Of a DNA stretch of 64,000 bases, positions 1 through 11,424 are shown piece by piece. Below the pieces are notes generated by a model, which was given only the letters and a program-made list of their open reading frames with translations, did not search any database and was not told the DNA's origin. Numbering within the stretch: the stretch's first letter is position 1; the number at the start of each line of letters is the position of its first letter. The translations under genes and the position numbers were made by a program. The DNA is taken from assembly GCA_016195085.1 (NCBI GenBank), contig JACQAG010000055.1, positions 62,001 to 126,000 on the forward strand. The letters run 5' to 3'. The DNA comes from Pseudomonadota bacterium. GTDB taxonomy: Bacteria; Pseudomonadota; Alphaproteobacteria; SHVZ01.

Positions 1-2658
1 CACCCGCTCGCCCTCCTCGACCTTGAAGAGGGTGACGCCCTGGGTCTTGCGCCCGGCGATGCGGATGTCGTCGACCGGGCAGCGGATGAGCTGGCCGCGG
101 TTCGTCACCAGCATGATCTGGTCGGTGCCGCCCACCGGGAAGCTCTGCACCAGCGGCCCGGTCTTGTCGGTCAGCTCCATATTGGCAATGCCCGTGCCGC
201 CGCGGTTGGTGATCCGGTACTCGTAGGCGGAGCTGCGCTTGCCGAAGCCATTGGCGCTCACCGTGAGGATGAACTCATCCGCCGCGCCGAGCTCGGCCAG
301 CCGCGTCTCGGAAAGCTGCACGGTCGGAACCTCGGGTGGCACCGTGTCGCTGTCCACGGGCTCCGCCTCGTTGCCGGCGCCGCGGCGGAGCAACGCGGCA
401 TGCCTGAGATAGGCGGCGCGCTCTTCCATCGCATAGTCGACGTGACGCAGCATGGAGAGCGAAATCACCTCATCGCCGTTCGCCAATTTGATGCCGCGCA
501 CGCCCGTCGAGTTGCGGGACGCGAACACGCGCACGTCGCTCACCTGGAAGCGGATGCACTTGCCGTTGCGCGTGGTCAGCAGCACGTCCTGATCCTCGCG
601 TGCCGGCTGCACGCCGATCAGGCGCTCGCCTTCCTCCTCCAGCTTCATCGCGATCTTGCCGTTGGCCTTGACCGAGGTGAAATCGCCGAGCGCGTTGCGG
701 CGCACATTGCCCTTGGAGGTGGCGAAATAGATCGTGAGATCCGACCAGGCGGATTCGTCCGTCGGCAGCGGCATCACGGTGGAGATCTTCTCTCCGGCTT
801 CCAAGGGCAGGATGTTCACCATGGCCTTGCCGCGGGATTGCGGCGTCCCCAGGGGCAGCTTGTAGACCTTGAGCAGGAAGACGATGCCCCGCGAGGTGAA
901 GAACAGCACCGGCGTGTGGGTATTGGCGACGAAGACCTCGCTGACGAAATCCTCTTCCCGCGTCGCCATGCCGGTGCGGCCGCGGCCGCCGCGGCGCTGG
1001 GCGCGATATGTGGACAGCGGCACCCGCTTGATGTAGCCGCCATGGCTGACGGTGATGACCATGTCCTCACGCTGGATCAGGTCCTCGATATCCTGGTCGG
1101 AGAGCGAATCCTCGAGCGTAGTGCGCCGCGGCGTGGCGAACTGCTCCTTGATCGCCACCAGCTCGGAGCGAAGGATGCCCATCAGCCGCTCCTGGGAGCC
1201 GAGTATGGTCAGGTATTCGGTGATCTGCTTGGCGATGTCGCCGAGCTCGATGGCGATCTTGTCGCGCTCGAGCCCGGTCAGCCGCTGCAGCCGCAGATCC
1301 AGGATGGCGCGCGCCTGCGCCTCGGAGAGCCGGTAGGTGCCGTCGACGATGCCGCGCTCGGGATCGTCGATGAGCCGGATCATCGGTGCCACCTCCTCGG
1401 CCGGCCAGGCCCGGGCCAGGAGCTCGGTGCGGGCGGCGGCCGGATCGGAGGCCTTGCGGATGAGCTGGATCACCGGATCCAGATTGGCGACCGCGATGGC
1501 AAGCCCGACCAATACATGGGCGCGCTCGCGCGCCTTGCTCAGCTCGAAGATGGTACGCCGGGTGATGACCTGCTCGCGGAACTGCACGAAGGCCTGGACG
1601 ATGTCCCGGAGGTTCATCAGCTCCGGCCGTCCGCCGTTGAGCGCCAGCATGTTGACACCGAACGAGGTCTGCAGCGGCGTGAACTTGTAGAGCTGGTTCA
1701 GCACCACCTCTTCCACCGCGTCGCGCTTCAATTCGATCACCACGCGCACGCCGTCGCGGTCGCTTTCGTCCCGGAGCTCGGCGATGCCCTCGATGATCTT
1801 GTCGTTGACCACCTCGGCCATGCGCTCGATCAGCCGCGCCTTGTTCTGCTGGAACGGCACCTCGGTGACGATGATCGCCATGCGCTCGCGGCGGATCTCC
1901 TCCATATGCGTGCGCGAGCGCATGACGATGGAGCCGCGGCCGGTGCGGTAGGCCTCAACGATGCCGGCCTTGCCCATGATGATGCCGCCGGTTGGGAAAT
2001 CCGGGCCGGGCACGTGCTGCATCAGCTCATCGATCGTGATCCCGGGATTGTCGACATAGGCGCAGCAGGCGTCGATGACCTCGCCCAGATTGTGGGGCGG
2101 GATGTTGGTCGCCATGCCGACGGCGATGCCGCCGGCGCCGTTGACCAGGAGGTTCGGGAACTCCGCCGGCAGGACAGTTGGCTCGCGGCCGGACTCGTCA
2201 TAGGTCGGCTGGAAATCGACCGTTTCCTTGTCGATGTCGCGCAAAAGCGCTTCCGCCGAACGCGCCAATCTGGCTTCGGTGTAGCGCATCGCCGCCGGCG
2301 GATCGCCGTCCATGGAGCCGAAATTGCCTTGGCCGTCGACGAGCGGCAGACGCATGGAGAAGTCCTGCGCCATGCGCACGAGGGCGTCGTAGATCGCAAG
2401 GTCGCCATGGGGATGGAAGTTGCCCATGACTTCGCCCACCACCTTGGCGGCCTTGCGATAGGGCTTCGACCAGTCGTAGCCGCCCTCTCTCATGGCGTAG
2501 AGGATGCGTCGATGCACCGGCTTCAAGCCGTCGCGCACATCGGGCAACGCCCGCGCCACGATCACGCTCATGGCGTAATCGAGATACGAGCGGCGCATCT
2601 CCTCTTCGATGGTGACCGGCGCTATGTCGGAAGGCGGCAGCGGAGGAGTCGTCGTCAC
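1..2658 (-). CDS. gyrA: DNA gyrase subunit A (partial, C-terminus beyond left edge)
   Basis: DNA-cutting and rejoining subunit of gyrase, which acts with GyrB to put negative supercoils into DNA. The frame is open from a GTG at 2658 to the window edge, so 886 N-terminal residues are present. Visible are the start of the breakage-reunion domain near residue 21 ([12 protein letters not shown]), catalytic Tyr126 in AAMRYTE, and the GyrA box QRRGGRG, which separates GyrA from the paralogue ParC. The start is uncertain: no clear Shine-Dalgarno precedes the GTG, but the next ATG (MRRS) would cut close to conserved sequence. Residue 87, equivalent to E. coli Ser83 by alignment of HPHGD, is Leu; the Asp equivalent to Asp87 is kept. 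No competing gene is present on the other strand. Confidence 0.96.
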   Translation of the reverse strand, partial: MTTTPPLPPSDIAPVTIEEEMRRSYLDYAMSVIVARALPDVRDGLKPVHRRILYAMREGGYDWSKPYRKAAKVVGEVMGNFHPHGDLAIYDALVRMAQDFSMRLPLVDGQGNFGSMDGDPPAAMRYTEARLARSAEALLRDIDKETVDFQPTYDESGREPTVLPAEFPNLLVNGAGGIAVGMATNIPPHNLGEVIDACCAYVDNPGITIDELMQHVPGPDFPTGGIIMGKAGIVEAYRTGRGSIVMRSRTHMEEIRRERMAIIVTEVPFQQNKARLIERMAEVVNDKIIEGIAELRDESDRDGVRVVIELKRDAVEEVVLNQLYKFTPLQTSFGVNMLALNGGRPELMNLRDIVQAFVQFREQVITRRTIFELSKARERAHVLVGLAIAVANLDPVIQLIRKASDPAAARTELLARAWPAEEVAPMIRLIDDPERGIVDGTYRLSEAQARAILDLRLQRLTGLERDKIAIELGDIAKQITEYLTILGSQERLMGILRSELVAIKEQFATPRRTTLEDSLSDQDIEDLIQREDMVITVSHGGYIKRVPLSTYRAQRRGGRGRTGMATREEDFVSEVFVANTHTPVLFFTSRGIVFLLKVYKLPLGTPQSRGKAMVNILPLEAGEKISTVMPLPTDESAWSDLTIYFATSKGNVRRNALGDFTSVKANGKIAMKLEEEGERLIGVQPAREDQDVLLTTRNGKCIRFQVSDVRVFASRNSTGVRGIKLANGDEVISLSMLRHVDYAMEERAAYLRHAALLRRGAGNEAEPVDSDTVPPEVPTVQLSETRLAELGAADEFILTVSANGFGKRSSAYEYRITNRGGTGIANMELTDKTGPLVQSFPVGGTDQIMLVTNRGQLIRCPVDDIRIAGRKTQGVTLFKVEEGERV

Positions 2659-2888
2659 GAAGGGCCCATGCGTGCGTGGAAACGAAAGCGGAACCGCGGC
2701 TCAGATCGTCCAGTGTTCCAAGGTCTTGTTTCTAGCACATGTTGCACCTGCGAACAACTTTGCCCGAGTTCCGGGGAGGCTTCCCCGATACGACCCGACG
2801 GACCGTCATTCGCCTCGGATTTCCAATGCCTTATGCACCGATCCGACGATGCTGGAGCCGAGTTCCCGCACCGGCCCGCGCGCTCCCC
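2659..2888. other. intergenic stretch between ABC permease gene and gyrA
   Basis: No gene, tRNA or clear repeat is seen. It must hold the gyrA promoter. A weak candidate on the minus strand is TTGTTC followed 17 bases later by TAGAAA, but neither box is close enough to consensus to call it. Confidence 0.4.
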
Positions 2889-3737
2889 TCATCCCTTCAA
2901 GGCGGCGGCGGTCAAGCCCTTGATGAAGTAGCGCTGCAGGAACACGAACAGGCAGGCGATGGGCAGCGTGGCGATGGTCGAGGCCGCCATCTCCGCACCC
3001 CACATCGGCGCCCGCTGATAGGGGACGGTGTAGTTGGTGAGACCGACCGCGAGCACGTTCAGCTCCCGGTCCTGGACGATGACCAACGGCCACAGAAACG
3101 CGCCCCAAGACCAGATGAAAACGATGATGGCGAGGCTGATCAGCGCCGGCTTGAGCAGCGGCAGCACGATCCGGAGGAAGATGTGGAACTCGGCGGCGCC
3201 GTCGATCCGCGCCGATTCCAGGAGCTCGTCCGGGAGTTCGGAGGCGTATTGGCGCATCATGAACACGCCGAAGGCGTTCATCATGCCGGGGATGATCAGG
3301 CCTGGATAGCTGTTCTCCCAGCCGAACGCCTTCACTTCGATGAATAGCGGCACCACCAGCACCTGGAACGGGATCATCAAGGTGGAGATGACGAAGAAGA
3401 ACAGGAATGTGCGGCCGGGAAACCGGTATTTGGCGAAGCCGAATCCGGCGAGCGCGCCGAAGAACACGGTCACCGCGACATGGACGAGGGAGAACAGCGA
3501 GCTGTTGGCAAAGTAGTGCCAGAGCGGCGCGAACTCGGCGGCCTCGCGGAAGCGCTCCAGCCCCTGGAAGTCGTGCGGCAGCCAGTGAATGGGGATCGCC
3601 TGGATCTCCGGCTCGGCCTTGAAGGCCGAGGTCACCATGAACCAGATCGGAAAGGCGAACAGCGCCGCCACGCCGAGCGCGGCCGCGAACAGGATTCGCC
3701 TTCGGTGCGGGCTTGCGCCCGGAAGCTCAGTTGACAC
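2889..3737 (-). CDS. sugar-type ABC transporter permease (MalG/UgpE-like)
   Basis: Inner-membrane permease of a carbohydrate-type ABC importer, 282 residues, the usual length for the MalG/UgpE class. The first membrane segment lies near residues 14-35, and the cytoplasmic EAA loop that docks the ATPase is visible as ESARIDGAAEFHIF near residues 180-195. The GTG start overlaps the end of the upstream permease gene by 11 bases, so the two are probably translationally coupled. It is the last gene of a solute-binding protein-permease-permease set. No ATPase gene follows; the next gene is gyrA, so the energising subunit must be encoded elsewhere. The substrate cannot be read from the sequence. Confidence 0.9.
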   Translation of the reverse strand: MSTELPGASPHRRRILFAAALGVAALFAFPIWFMVTSAFKAEPEIQAIPIHWLPHDFQGLERFREAAEFAPLWHYFANSSLFSLVHVAVTVFFGALAGFGFAKYRFPGRTFLFFFVISTLMIPFQVLVVPLFIEVKAFGWENSYPGLIIPGMMNAFGVFMMRQYASELPDELLESARIDGAAEFHIFLRIVLPLLKPALISLAIIVFIWSWGAFLWPLVIVQDRELNVLAVGLTNYTVPYQRAPMWGAEMAASTIATLPIACLFVFLQRYFIKGLTAAALKG

Positions 3738-4611
3738 GGCGGTTGAACCAGAGCTGCACCGCGGTCAGTGCCAGGATGATCGCGAACATGACCACCGAAA
3801 CCGCCGCGGCGTCGCCCATGCGGAAGTATTGAAAGCCGTATTTCAGCACGAGCAGCGCCAGCACCAGGGTCGAGTTGGCCGGGCCGCCGGGATCGGGTGC
3901 CAGCACATATTGCAGGGTGAAGGTTTGGAAGGAGTTGATGGTGCTGAGCGCCGCCACCAGCACGGCGGTCGAGCGCAGCTGCGGCAGATCGACATGCCAG
4001 AAGGTCTCGACCGCCGTCGCGCCGTCGATGCGGGCTGCCTCGTGCAGCTCCGGCGCGATGCCCGCGAGGCCGGCGAGCCAGATCAGCGCGAAGAATGGGA
4101 TCACCGCCCAATCATGCACGGCGATCATCGCCAAGGGCGCCAGCACCGTGTCGGCGAGCCATCGGATCTCGCTGATGCCGTGAAACGACCCGGCGATCCA
4201 GGTGGCGATGCCGTTGGGATGCAGCAGCATGCGCCAGACCACCGCCACCACGACGACCGGCGGCAGGATCGGCAGGATGAAGACCGCCTGGAGAACCACG
4301 CGGCCGCGGAACGCCTGATCGAACAGGAGCGCCGCCAAGAGCGAGAGGACCCAGACCGGGACGGTGCTGCCGGCGACGAAGACGAGCGTATTGGCGAGCG
4401 CCCTCAGGAACAGCTTGTCGTCGAGGAGATTGCGGAAATTATCGAGCCCGACCCATTCCGGCGGATTCAGGAGGTCGTAGTCGGTCAGGCTCAGATAGAA
4501 GCCGAACAGCACCGGAAAGACACTGAACAGCGCGAAGAACACCACCACCGGGAGGACGAAGACCAGGCCCCACCATTTATGGTCGAGCGGTCTTCGTCCT
4601 TTCCGGGACAT
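3727..4611 (-). CDS. sugar-type ABC transporter permease (MalF/UgpA-like)
   Basis: Partner permease of the same importer, 294 residues with about six predicted membrane helices. The first is near residues 15-38 (LVFVLPVVVFFALF). The EAA loop reads HEAARIDGATAVETF. The gene starts 10 bases after the solute-binding protein stop codon and overlaps the next permease by 11 bases, a compact operon. MalF/UgpA-type permeases form heterodimers with MalG/UgpE-type partners, which fits this pair. It is clearly a carbohydrate-family permease, but sugar, polyol and glycerol-phosphate systems share this architecture. Confidence 0.9.
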   Translation of the reverse strand: MSRKGRRPLDHKWWGLVFVLPVVVFFALFSVFPVLFGFYLSLTDYDLLNPPEWVGLDNFRNLLDDKLFLRALANTLVFVAGSTVPVWVLSLLAALLFDQAFRGRVVLQAVFILPILPPVVVVAVVWRMLLHPNGIATWIAGSFHGISEIRWLADTVLAPLAMIAVHDWAVIPFFALIWLAGLAGIAPELHEAARIDGATAVETFWHVDLPQLRSTAVLVAALSTINSFQTFTLQYVLAPDPGGPANSTLVLALLVLKYGFQYFRMGDAAAVSVVMFAIILALTAVQLWFNRRVN

Positions 4612-4621
4612 CGCCGGCCGG

Positions 4622-5926
4622 CTATTTGCGCATCGCTTCGAAGCGGGCCCTTTCGCGCTTCAGGGTCGCGTTCAGATCCTCGTTCACCGACGCCAGCACG
4701 GCCGGCACCGGCTCGGCGCCCTGAATAATCCGGTCGCGGCCGCGCAGGATGCCGTCGAGCACCTGGTCGAAGCCGACGACGCGGGGCGAGAATTTCGCCT
4801 TCTTCAGCTCGGTCAAGAACACTTGGCTGTTGGCGTCGCCGGCCTTCGCGGCGACCTCCTGCTTGGGTACGAACAGCCCGGCGCCGGCGAACAGCTCTCC
4901 GGCACGATCGACGTAGGATCGGGCGAGCTTCCACGCCGCCTTCTGCACGGCCGCCGACGAGCGGGCATTCACCATCATGTAGAACGCATAGGCGTCGAAG
5001 CCGCTGTCGTTGGTGGCATCGGCAAAGCGCGGCGCCGGCTGCACCGTGAAGTCGATCTTGGCATCCTTCATCTGGGGAATGCCCCAGATGCCCATGCTGC
5101 ACTCGGTGGCGAGCTTGCCGCCGAGGAAATCCGTACGCGAATCGGTGTATTGCGGACCGCCTAGCTTCTGCTTGTTCGACCAATCCGCCAAGAATTGCAT
5201 AACCTTCTGCCCCGCCGGCGTATCGAGGGTCGCCTTGTAAGCCTCCTCGTCCACCGCCTCGGCCTGACGCTGATGCATCAGCGAGTTGAGCGTGTTCCAG
5301 AAGGCGTTGCGATTGACCCAGTTGAAATCGAAGCCGCGGCGGATCGGCACGCCGTTGGTATCGCGCTTGGTCAGCTTCTCGGCGACCGATTGCATGGCTT
5401 CCCAGGTCTTCGGGAAGTCCTTCGCCGGATCGAGCCCCGCCTCCTTCCACAAGGCGTTGTTGGCGTAGCAGCCGTAGTTGCTGACCTCGGTCGGGATGCC
5501 GTAGGCCTTGCCTTGGAAGCGGATGCCCTCGAAGCCGCTCGAATACTGGCCGATGAGCGCCTTCTCCTCGGCGTAGCCCATGGCCGCGTAGTCGATGGGT
5601 GCGAGGATGCGGGCGTTGTAGTATTGCCCCACCAAGCCGGAATACTGGTTGAACAGGTCGGGCCCGGCCCCCGAGGCGAATGCGGTCAACAGCTTGGTCG
5701 GGTATTCCGCGACCGGAATCACCTCGTATTGAATCTTGACGTCGGGGTTGGCTTTCTCGAAATCGGCGATGATCGCCTTGTCGATGGCGATGCGCGGCGG
5801 GTGCTCGTGCATCCACATCTTGATGGTGACTTGCTGGGCGCCGGCCGGCGACGAGCCGATCGCGGCTGCCGATACGGCGATCGCCGCACCGGCGAGAAAA
5901 CGCGCCAACAGCTTCCCGGGTTTCAT
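4622..5926 (-). CDS. extracellular solute-binding protein, family 1 (ABC importer)
   Basis: Periplasmic binding protein that would deliver a substrate to the two permeases just downstream. 434 residues with a Sec signal peptide: MKPGK, a hydrophobic stretch rich in Ala, and probable cleavage after SPAGA near residue 30. The mature part begins QVTIKMWMHEH and continues in the style of family 1 sugar-binding proteins (FEKANPDVKIQYEVIPV, then SGAGPDLFNQY). A good Shine-Dalgarno (GGGAGG) lies about ten bases before the ATG. It is the first gene of the three-gene operon. UgpB-like and MalE-like proteins share this fold, so the ligand is unknown. Confidence 0.9.
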   Translation of the reverse strand: MKPGKLLARFLAGAAIAVSAAAIGSSPAGAQQVTIKMWMHEHPPRIAIDKAIIADFEKANPDVKIQYEVIPVAEYPTKLLTAFASGAGPDLFNQYSGLVGQYYNARILAPIDYAAMGYAEEKALIGQYSSGFEGIRFQGKAYGIPTEVSNYGCYANNALWKEAGLDPAKDFPKTWEAMQSVAEKLTKRDTNGVPIRRGFDFNWVNRNAFWNTLNSLMHQRQAEAVDEEAYKATLDTPAGQKVMQFLADWSNKQKLGGPQYTDSRTDFLGGKLATECSMGIWGIPQMKDAKIDFTVQPAPRFADATNDSGFDAYAFYMMVNARSSAAVQKAAWKLARSYVDRAGELFAGAGLFVPKQEVAAKAGDANSQVFLTELKKAKFSPRVVGFDQVLDGILRGRDRIIQGAEPVPAVLASVNEDLNATLKRERARFEAMRK

Positions 5927-6016
5927 TGTCGAACCTCCCTCCCTTGTTATTCAATTTGCGGCATTCTAGTCGCAGAGAAGCAGGGAACAACAGCCCTATG
6001 GCATGAGGCGAGCGGA

Positions 6017-6418
6017 TTACCCGACCAGCATGCGGATGATCTGAATGAAGGCGACCGCGAGCAGCACCAGGCCGGCGAGCGTGCCGATGAGAAAGCCGAC
6101 ATGGCGACGGTCGGCCGCCTGGTAGTAGCCGCGCGCATAGACGATGCGGCCGACGACCCAGACCGCGCCGCCGAGCGCCGCCCAGCGGTCGCCGAGAGTG
6201 AACGAAGCCAGCCATAGGCTCGGCAGGAAGAAGACGATCTGCTCCAAGGTGTTCTGCTGCACCCGGAAGTACCGCTCGAAATCGGCATGCCCGGTGATCG
6301 CCGGAGCATCGATCTTGTATCGGCTGCGCGCTCGGCCGACCATGATCGACACGCCCAGCAGCACCAGCAAGGCCGCCACCGTGGCCAGCGCCGTCCACAG
6401 ATAGCTCGCGAGCATCAT
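6017..6418 (-). CDS. MAPEG family membrane protein
   Basis: Small membrane protein of the MAPEG family (glutathione transferase and eicosanoid-type membrane enzymes), 133 residues with four hydrophobic segments near 8-27, 56-75, 80-96 and 108-130. The family signature is visible as RVQQNTLEQIVFFLPSL near residues 52-68. The bacterial members are largely uncharacterised; glutathione conjugation or peroxidase activity is only a family-level possibility. Two ATGs sit side by side, and a run of GGGGG a few bases upstream fits either. It lies between the ABC operon and a secreted protein on the same strand, with no obvious functional link. Confidence 0.82.
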   Translation of the reverse strand: MMLASYLWTALATVAALLVLLGVSIMVGRARSRYKIDAPAITGHADFERYFRVQQNTLEQIVFFLPSLWLASFTLGDRWAALGGAVWVVGRIVYARGYYQAADRRHVGFLIGTLAGLVLLAVAFIQIIRMLVG

Positions 6419-6448
6419 CGATCCCCCTAACGTGTTTCTGGCGTCGGA

Positions 6449-7081
6449 CTAGCGCGCCATCCGTCGCCTGAGATCGGCGACATGGGCGTCCTCGCCCCGC
6501 GATGACGCGGCGACGAGTTGGGCCGCCAGGGGCTGATCCAGCCCGATGAATACCGTGCCCGAGCGGTCGGCCCGCCCATAGGTCTCGGCGAACACCCCGG
6601 CCTGAATGCCGTAGACATCCTCGCCATTCTTGACCAGCACGCCGCCGGCTTCGATCGATTGCTGCTCGCCCCAGGGCGCCTTAAAGGTGACGCCTTCCTC
6701 GAGCAGAAACGCCTGCACCGTGCCTTTGGCGCGGTATTCCTCAGGGTTCGCCGGATCCTTCTCGTAAAGCCGCGGGAACCGATCGGCGGCAATGACGTAG
6801 CGCTCGCCGGCAGCGCCGGTGACGATCACGTCTCCGGGCTTGGCCCGGTTTTTGGTCTCAGGCTTGCCGGCGACGACGGTGACCACCTCCTGCTCCTTGT
6901 CGGCGATCAGGATGCTCTCGGCCTTGAGCCGGGCGGTCTTGCGAAAGAGCGGCGCACCGGCGAAATCCACGCCCTTCGCTTCGATCGCCTTGAAGCTGCC
7001 GGAGCCGGGGGGTTGCTGTGCCAGCGCCGCCCAGCTCAACGAGGCCAGGATCACCCCGGCCGCAATCAACCCACGTCCCAT
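6449..7081 (-). CDS. secreted protein of unknown function with PGDYG-like segments
   Basis: A 210-residue exported protein with a signal peptide (MGRGLIAAGVILASLSWAALA, cleavage near residue 22). I do not recognise a named family with certainty. Residues near 66-100 (KPGDVIVTGAAGERYVI followed by RFPRLYE) resemble the short PGDYG motif found in bacterial proteins of unknown role, and a second weaker copy follows (AGGVLVKNGEDVYGI, then VFAETY). The ATG at 7081 was chosen over upstream in-frame starts because it places the signal peptide at the N-terminus. It is followed after 30 bases by the MAPEG gene on the same strand; a shared transcript is possible. Confidence 0.65.
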   Translation of the reverse strand: MGRGLIAAGVILASLSWAALAQQPPGSGSFKAIEAKGVDFAGAPLFRKTARLKAESILIADKEQEVVTVVAGKPETKNRAKPGDVIVTGAAGERYVIAADRFPRLYEKDPANPEEYRAKGTVQAFLLEEGVTFKAPWGEQQSIEAGGVLVKNGEDVYGIQAGVFAETYGRADRSGTVFIGLDQPLAAQLVAASSRGEDAHVADLRRRMAR

Positions 7082-7115
7082 CGTTCGAGCCCTCCGTCGC
7101 CGCAACCTGCCGTTT

Positions 7116-7616
7116 TCAGAATGGAATTTCGTCGTCGAGGTCGGATTTGCCGCCGCCGCGCCCGCCCTGAGCACCGCCCGTCCCGGAGCCGGAGCCCGAT
7201 CCGGAGCCCGATCCGGAGGACGGCTCGCCGCCGAAATCGCCGCCCGAGCCGCCGGTGTCACCGCGGCCATCCAGCATGGTGAGCTCGCCGCGATAGCGCT
7301 GCAGCACCACTTCGGTCGTGTAGCGGTCCTGACCGGATTGCTGATCCTGCCATTTGCGGGTTTGCAGCTGACCCTCGATATAGATCTTGGAGCCCTTGCG
7401 CAGATATTTCTCGGCGACGTCGGCGAGGTTCTCGTTGAAGATCACCACCCGATGCCACTCGGTGCGCTCCTTGCGCTCGCCGGTTCCGCGATCACGCCAG
7501 CTCTCCGAGGTGGCGAGCGACATGTTGACGATCTTCTTGCCGTCCTGGGTGTGGCGCACCTCGGGGTCGCGTCCGAGATTGCCGACGAGTATCACCTTGT
7601 TGACGCTACCAGCCAT
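7116..7616 (-). CDS. ssb: single-stranded DNA-binding protein
   Basis: Binds single-stranded DNA during replication, repair and recombination and recruits partners through its C-terminal tip. 166 residues: OB-fold at about 1-110 ([20 protein letters not shown], then ESWRDR and EWHRVV), a glycine/serine linker with an alternating GSGSGS run, and the acidic tail DDEIPF. The ATG at 7616 is chosen because the OB-fold begins exactly there; the longer reading upstream is not conserved-looking. It is divergent from uvrA, an arrangement common in proteobacteria, where both genes are often in the SOS regulon. I could not find an alphaproteobacterial LexA box with correct spacing between them. Confidence 0.97.
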   Translation of the reverse strand: MAGSVNKVILVGNLGRDPEVRHTQDGKKIVNMSLATSESWRDRGTGERKERTEWHRVVIFNENLADVAEKYLRKGSKIYIEGQLQTRKWQDQQSGQDRYTTEVVLQRYRGELTMLDGRGDTGGSGGDFGGEPSSGSGSGSGSGSGTGGAQGGRGGGKSDLDDEIPF

Positions 7617-7892
7617 GGCGCCGCTATCCCTTGTTGCCGCATCCCTGATGACAGACTGGCGGACTCTACACGCAAGCCCCACGCCCTATCCAGAATCGAT
7701 TCCGCCGCGGTCCGATTTTGGCGATCGGAACCCGCCTCACCGGTGCGGGGGCGGCAAAAACCTGAAGGCTGCTAAGGGAAAACCGGCTTACCCGGCAATC
7801 GATCTATCAGGAGTCGCCTCCGCCACCGGGGCACCCTATATTCAACCCGTTCCAGTGAACCCAGTTCGGCACATTTCGGCGGTCTAAGCCCG

Positions 7893-10745
<2,853 letters not shown>

Positions 10746-10824
10746 GCGAAGCCTCCCAGCTCTGCCGGCGGCGGCCGTCGGAAAGACATCGCAACCTGTC
10801 CCTAATGCCGTGTCTCACCCAAGG

Positions 10825-11005
10825 GGTGCAGTCCAAGCCTGTCCCTCCCCACGCATGCCCGGCCCTGGGACAGCGGGACAGGGCGTGAACGGGAAGCTGC
10901 CCCCACCCCAACCCTCCCCCGCCTGCGGCGAAGGAGGGAGTCGGAAGCGCATGCGCTCTTGTCCCCTCCTCCACCGCCAGGTGGGGGAGGGCTAGGGTGG
11001 GGGCA
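10825..11005. repeat. GC-rich palindromic repeat R1 downstream of uvrA
   Basis: Non-coding region between uvrA and the cytochrome c gene. A hairpin-forming pair CCTGTCCC/GGGACAGG comes first and may end the uvrA transcript. It is followed by a 108-bp element at 10898-11005 whose 28-base ends (10898-10925 and 10978-11005) are inverted copies with about three mismatches, around a central AGCGCATGCGCT palindrome. Positions 10899-10930 match 45156-45187 inside the nuo operon at 27 of 32 bases, so it belongs to a dispersed family. Confidence 0.75.
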
Positions 11006-11028
11006 TCGCCGCGCACGACGCTCGGCCC

Positions 11029-11424
11029 CTACCCGCCATTCGCCTTCAAATACGCGATCAGCGCCTGGCGATCCTCAGGCTCGGCGATGCGCAGATATCC
11101 CATGGCGGTGCCGGGCACATAGGCATCGGTGTCGTCGAGATACTCCGCCATCGTCGCCTCGCTCCAGACGAGGCGGCGGTCGCGACCCGCTTCGATCATA
11201 GCCTGGGAGAAATCGAAGCCGGAGAGCGTGCCCGCCGACCGCCCGATGACTCCCCTGAGGCTCGGTCCCGGCATCCGCTTCGGCCGGGCATCGAGGGAAT
11301 GGCAGGCGGCGCAGCGCTGGAAGAGCTCGCGGCCGCGCTCGGGCGCGCTTTCCGCCACTCCATCCCAGGCGATGAGCGTCGCGGCCAGGCAAGCGGCGAC
11401 GCCGATTCCGAAGGCCGCCCTCAC
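11029..11424 (-). CDS. small periplasmic c-type cytochrome
   Basis: Haem-binding electron carrier, 131 residues. The signal peptide is residues 1-23 or so (AAFGIGVAACLAATLIAW), the haem attachment motif is CAACH near residue 38, and a probable axial Met lies in PGTAMGY near residue 105. Class I cytochrome c by length and layout. The GTG start at 11424 overlaps the stop codon of the Vgb-like gene (GTGA), so the two are translationally coupled and probably act together in the periplasm. The redox partner is not identifiable here. An upstream longer frame exists but lacks a signal peptide start. Confidence 0.88.
   Translation of the reverse strand: MRAAFGIGVAACLAATLIAWDGVAESAPERGRELFQRCAACHSLDARPKRMPGPSLRGVIGRSAGTLSGFDFSQAMIEAGRDRRLVWSEATMAEYLDDTDAYVPGTAMGYLRIAEPEDRQALIAYLKANGG

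Noticed and set aside
400-2931. An 843-codon open frame on the plus strand
   Set aside because: It is antisense to gyrA; GC-rich codon bias keeps such mirror frames open. The translated product has no recognisable domain and is dominated by His, Arg, Asp and Ala. Similar long mirror frames oppose uvrA, secD, nuoG, nuoL and lon.
7843-7880. A possible LexA/SOS box between ssb and uvrA
   Set aside because: GTTC occurs twice near 7849 and 7864 but with 11 bases between, while the alphaproteobacterial box needs 7. A GTTC-N4-GAAC also occurs but on its own is weak.
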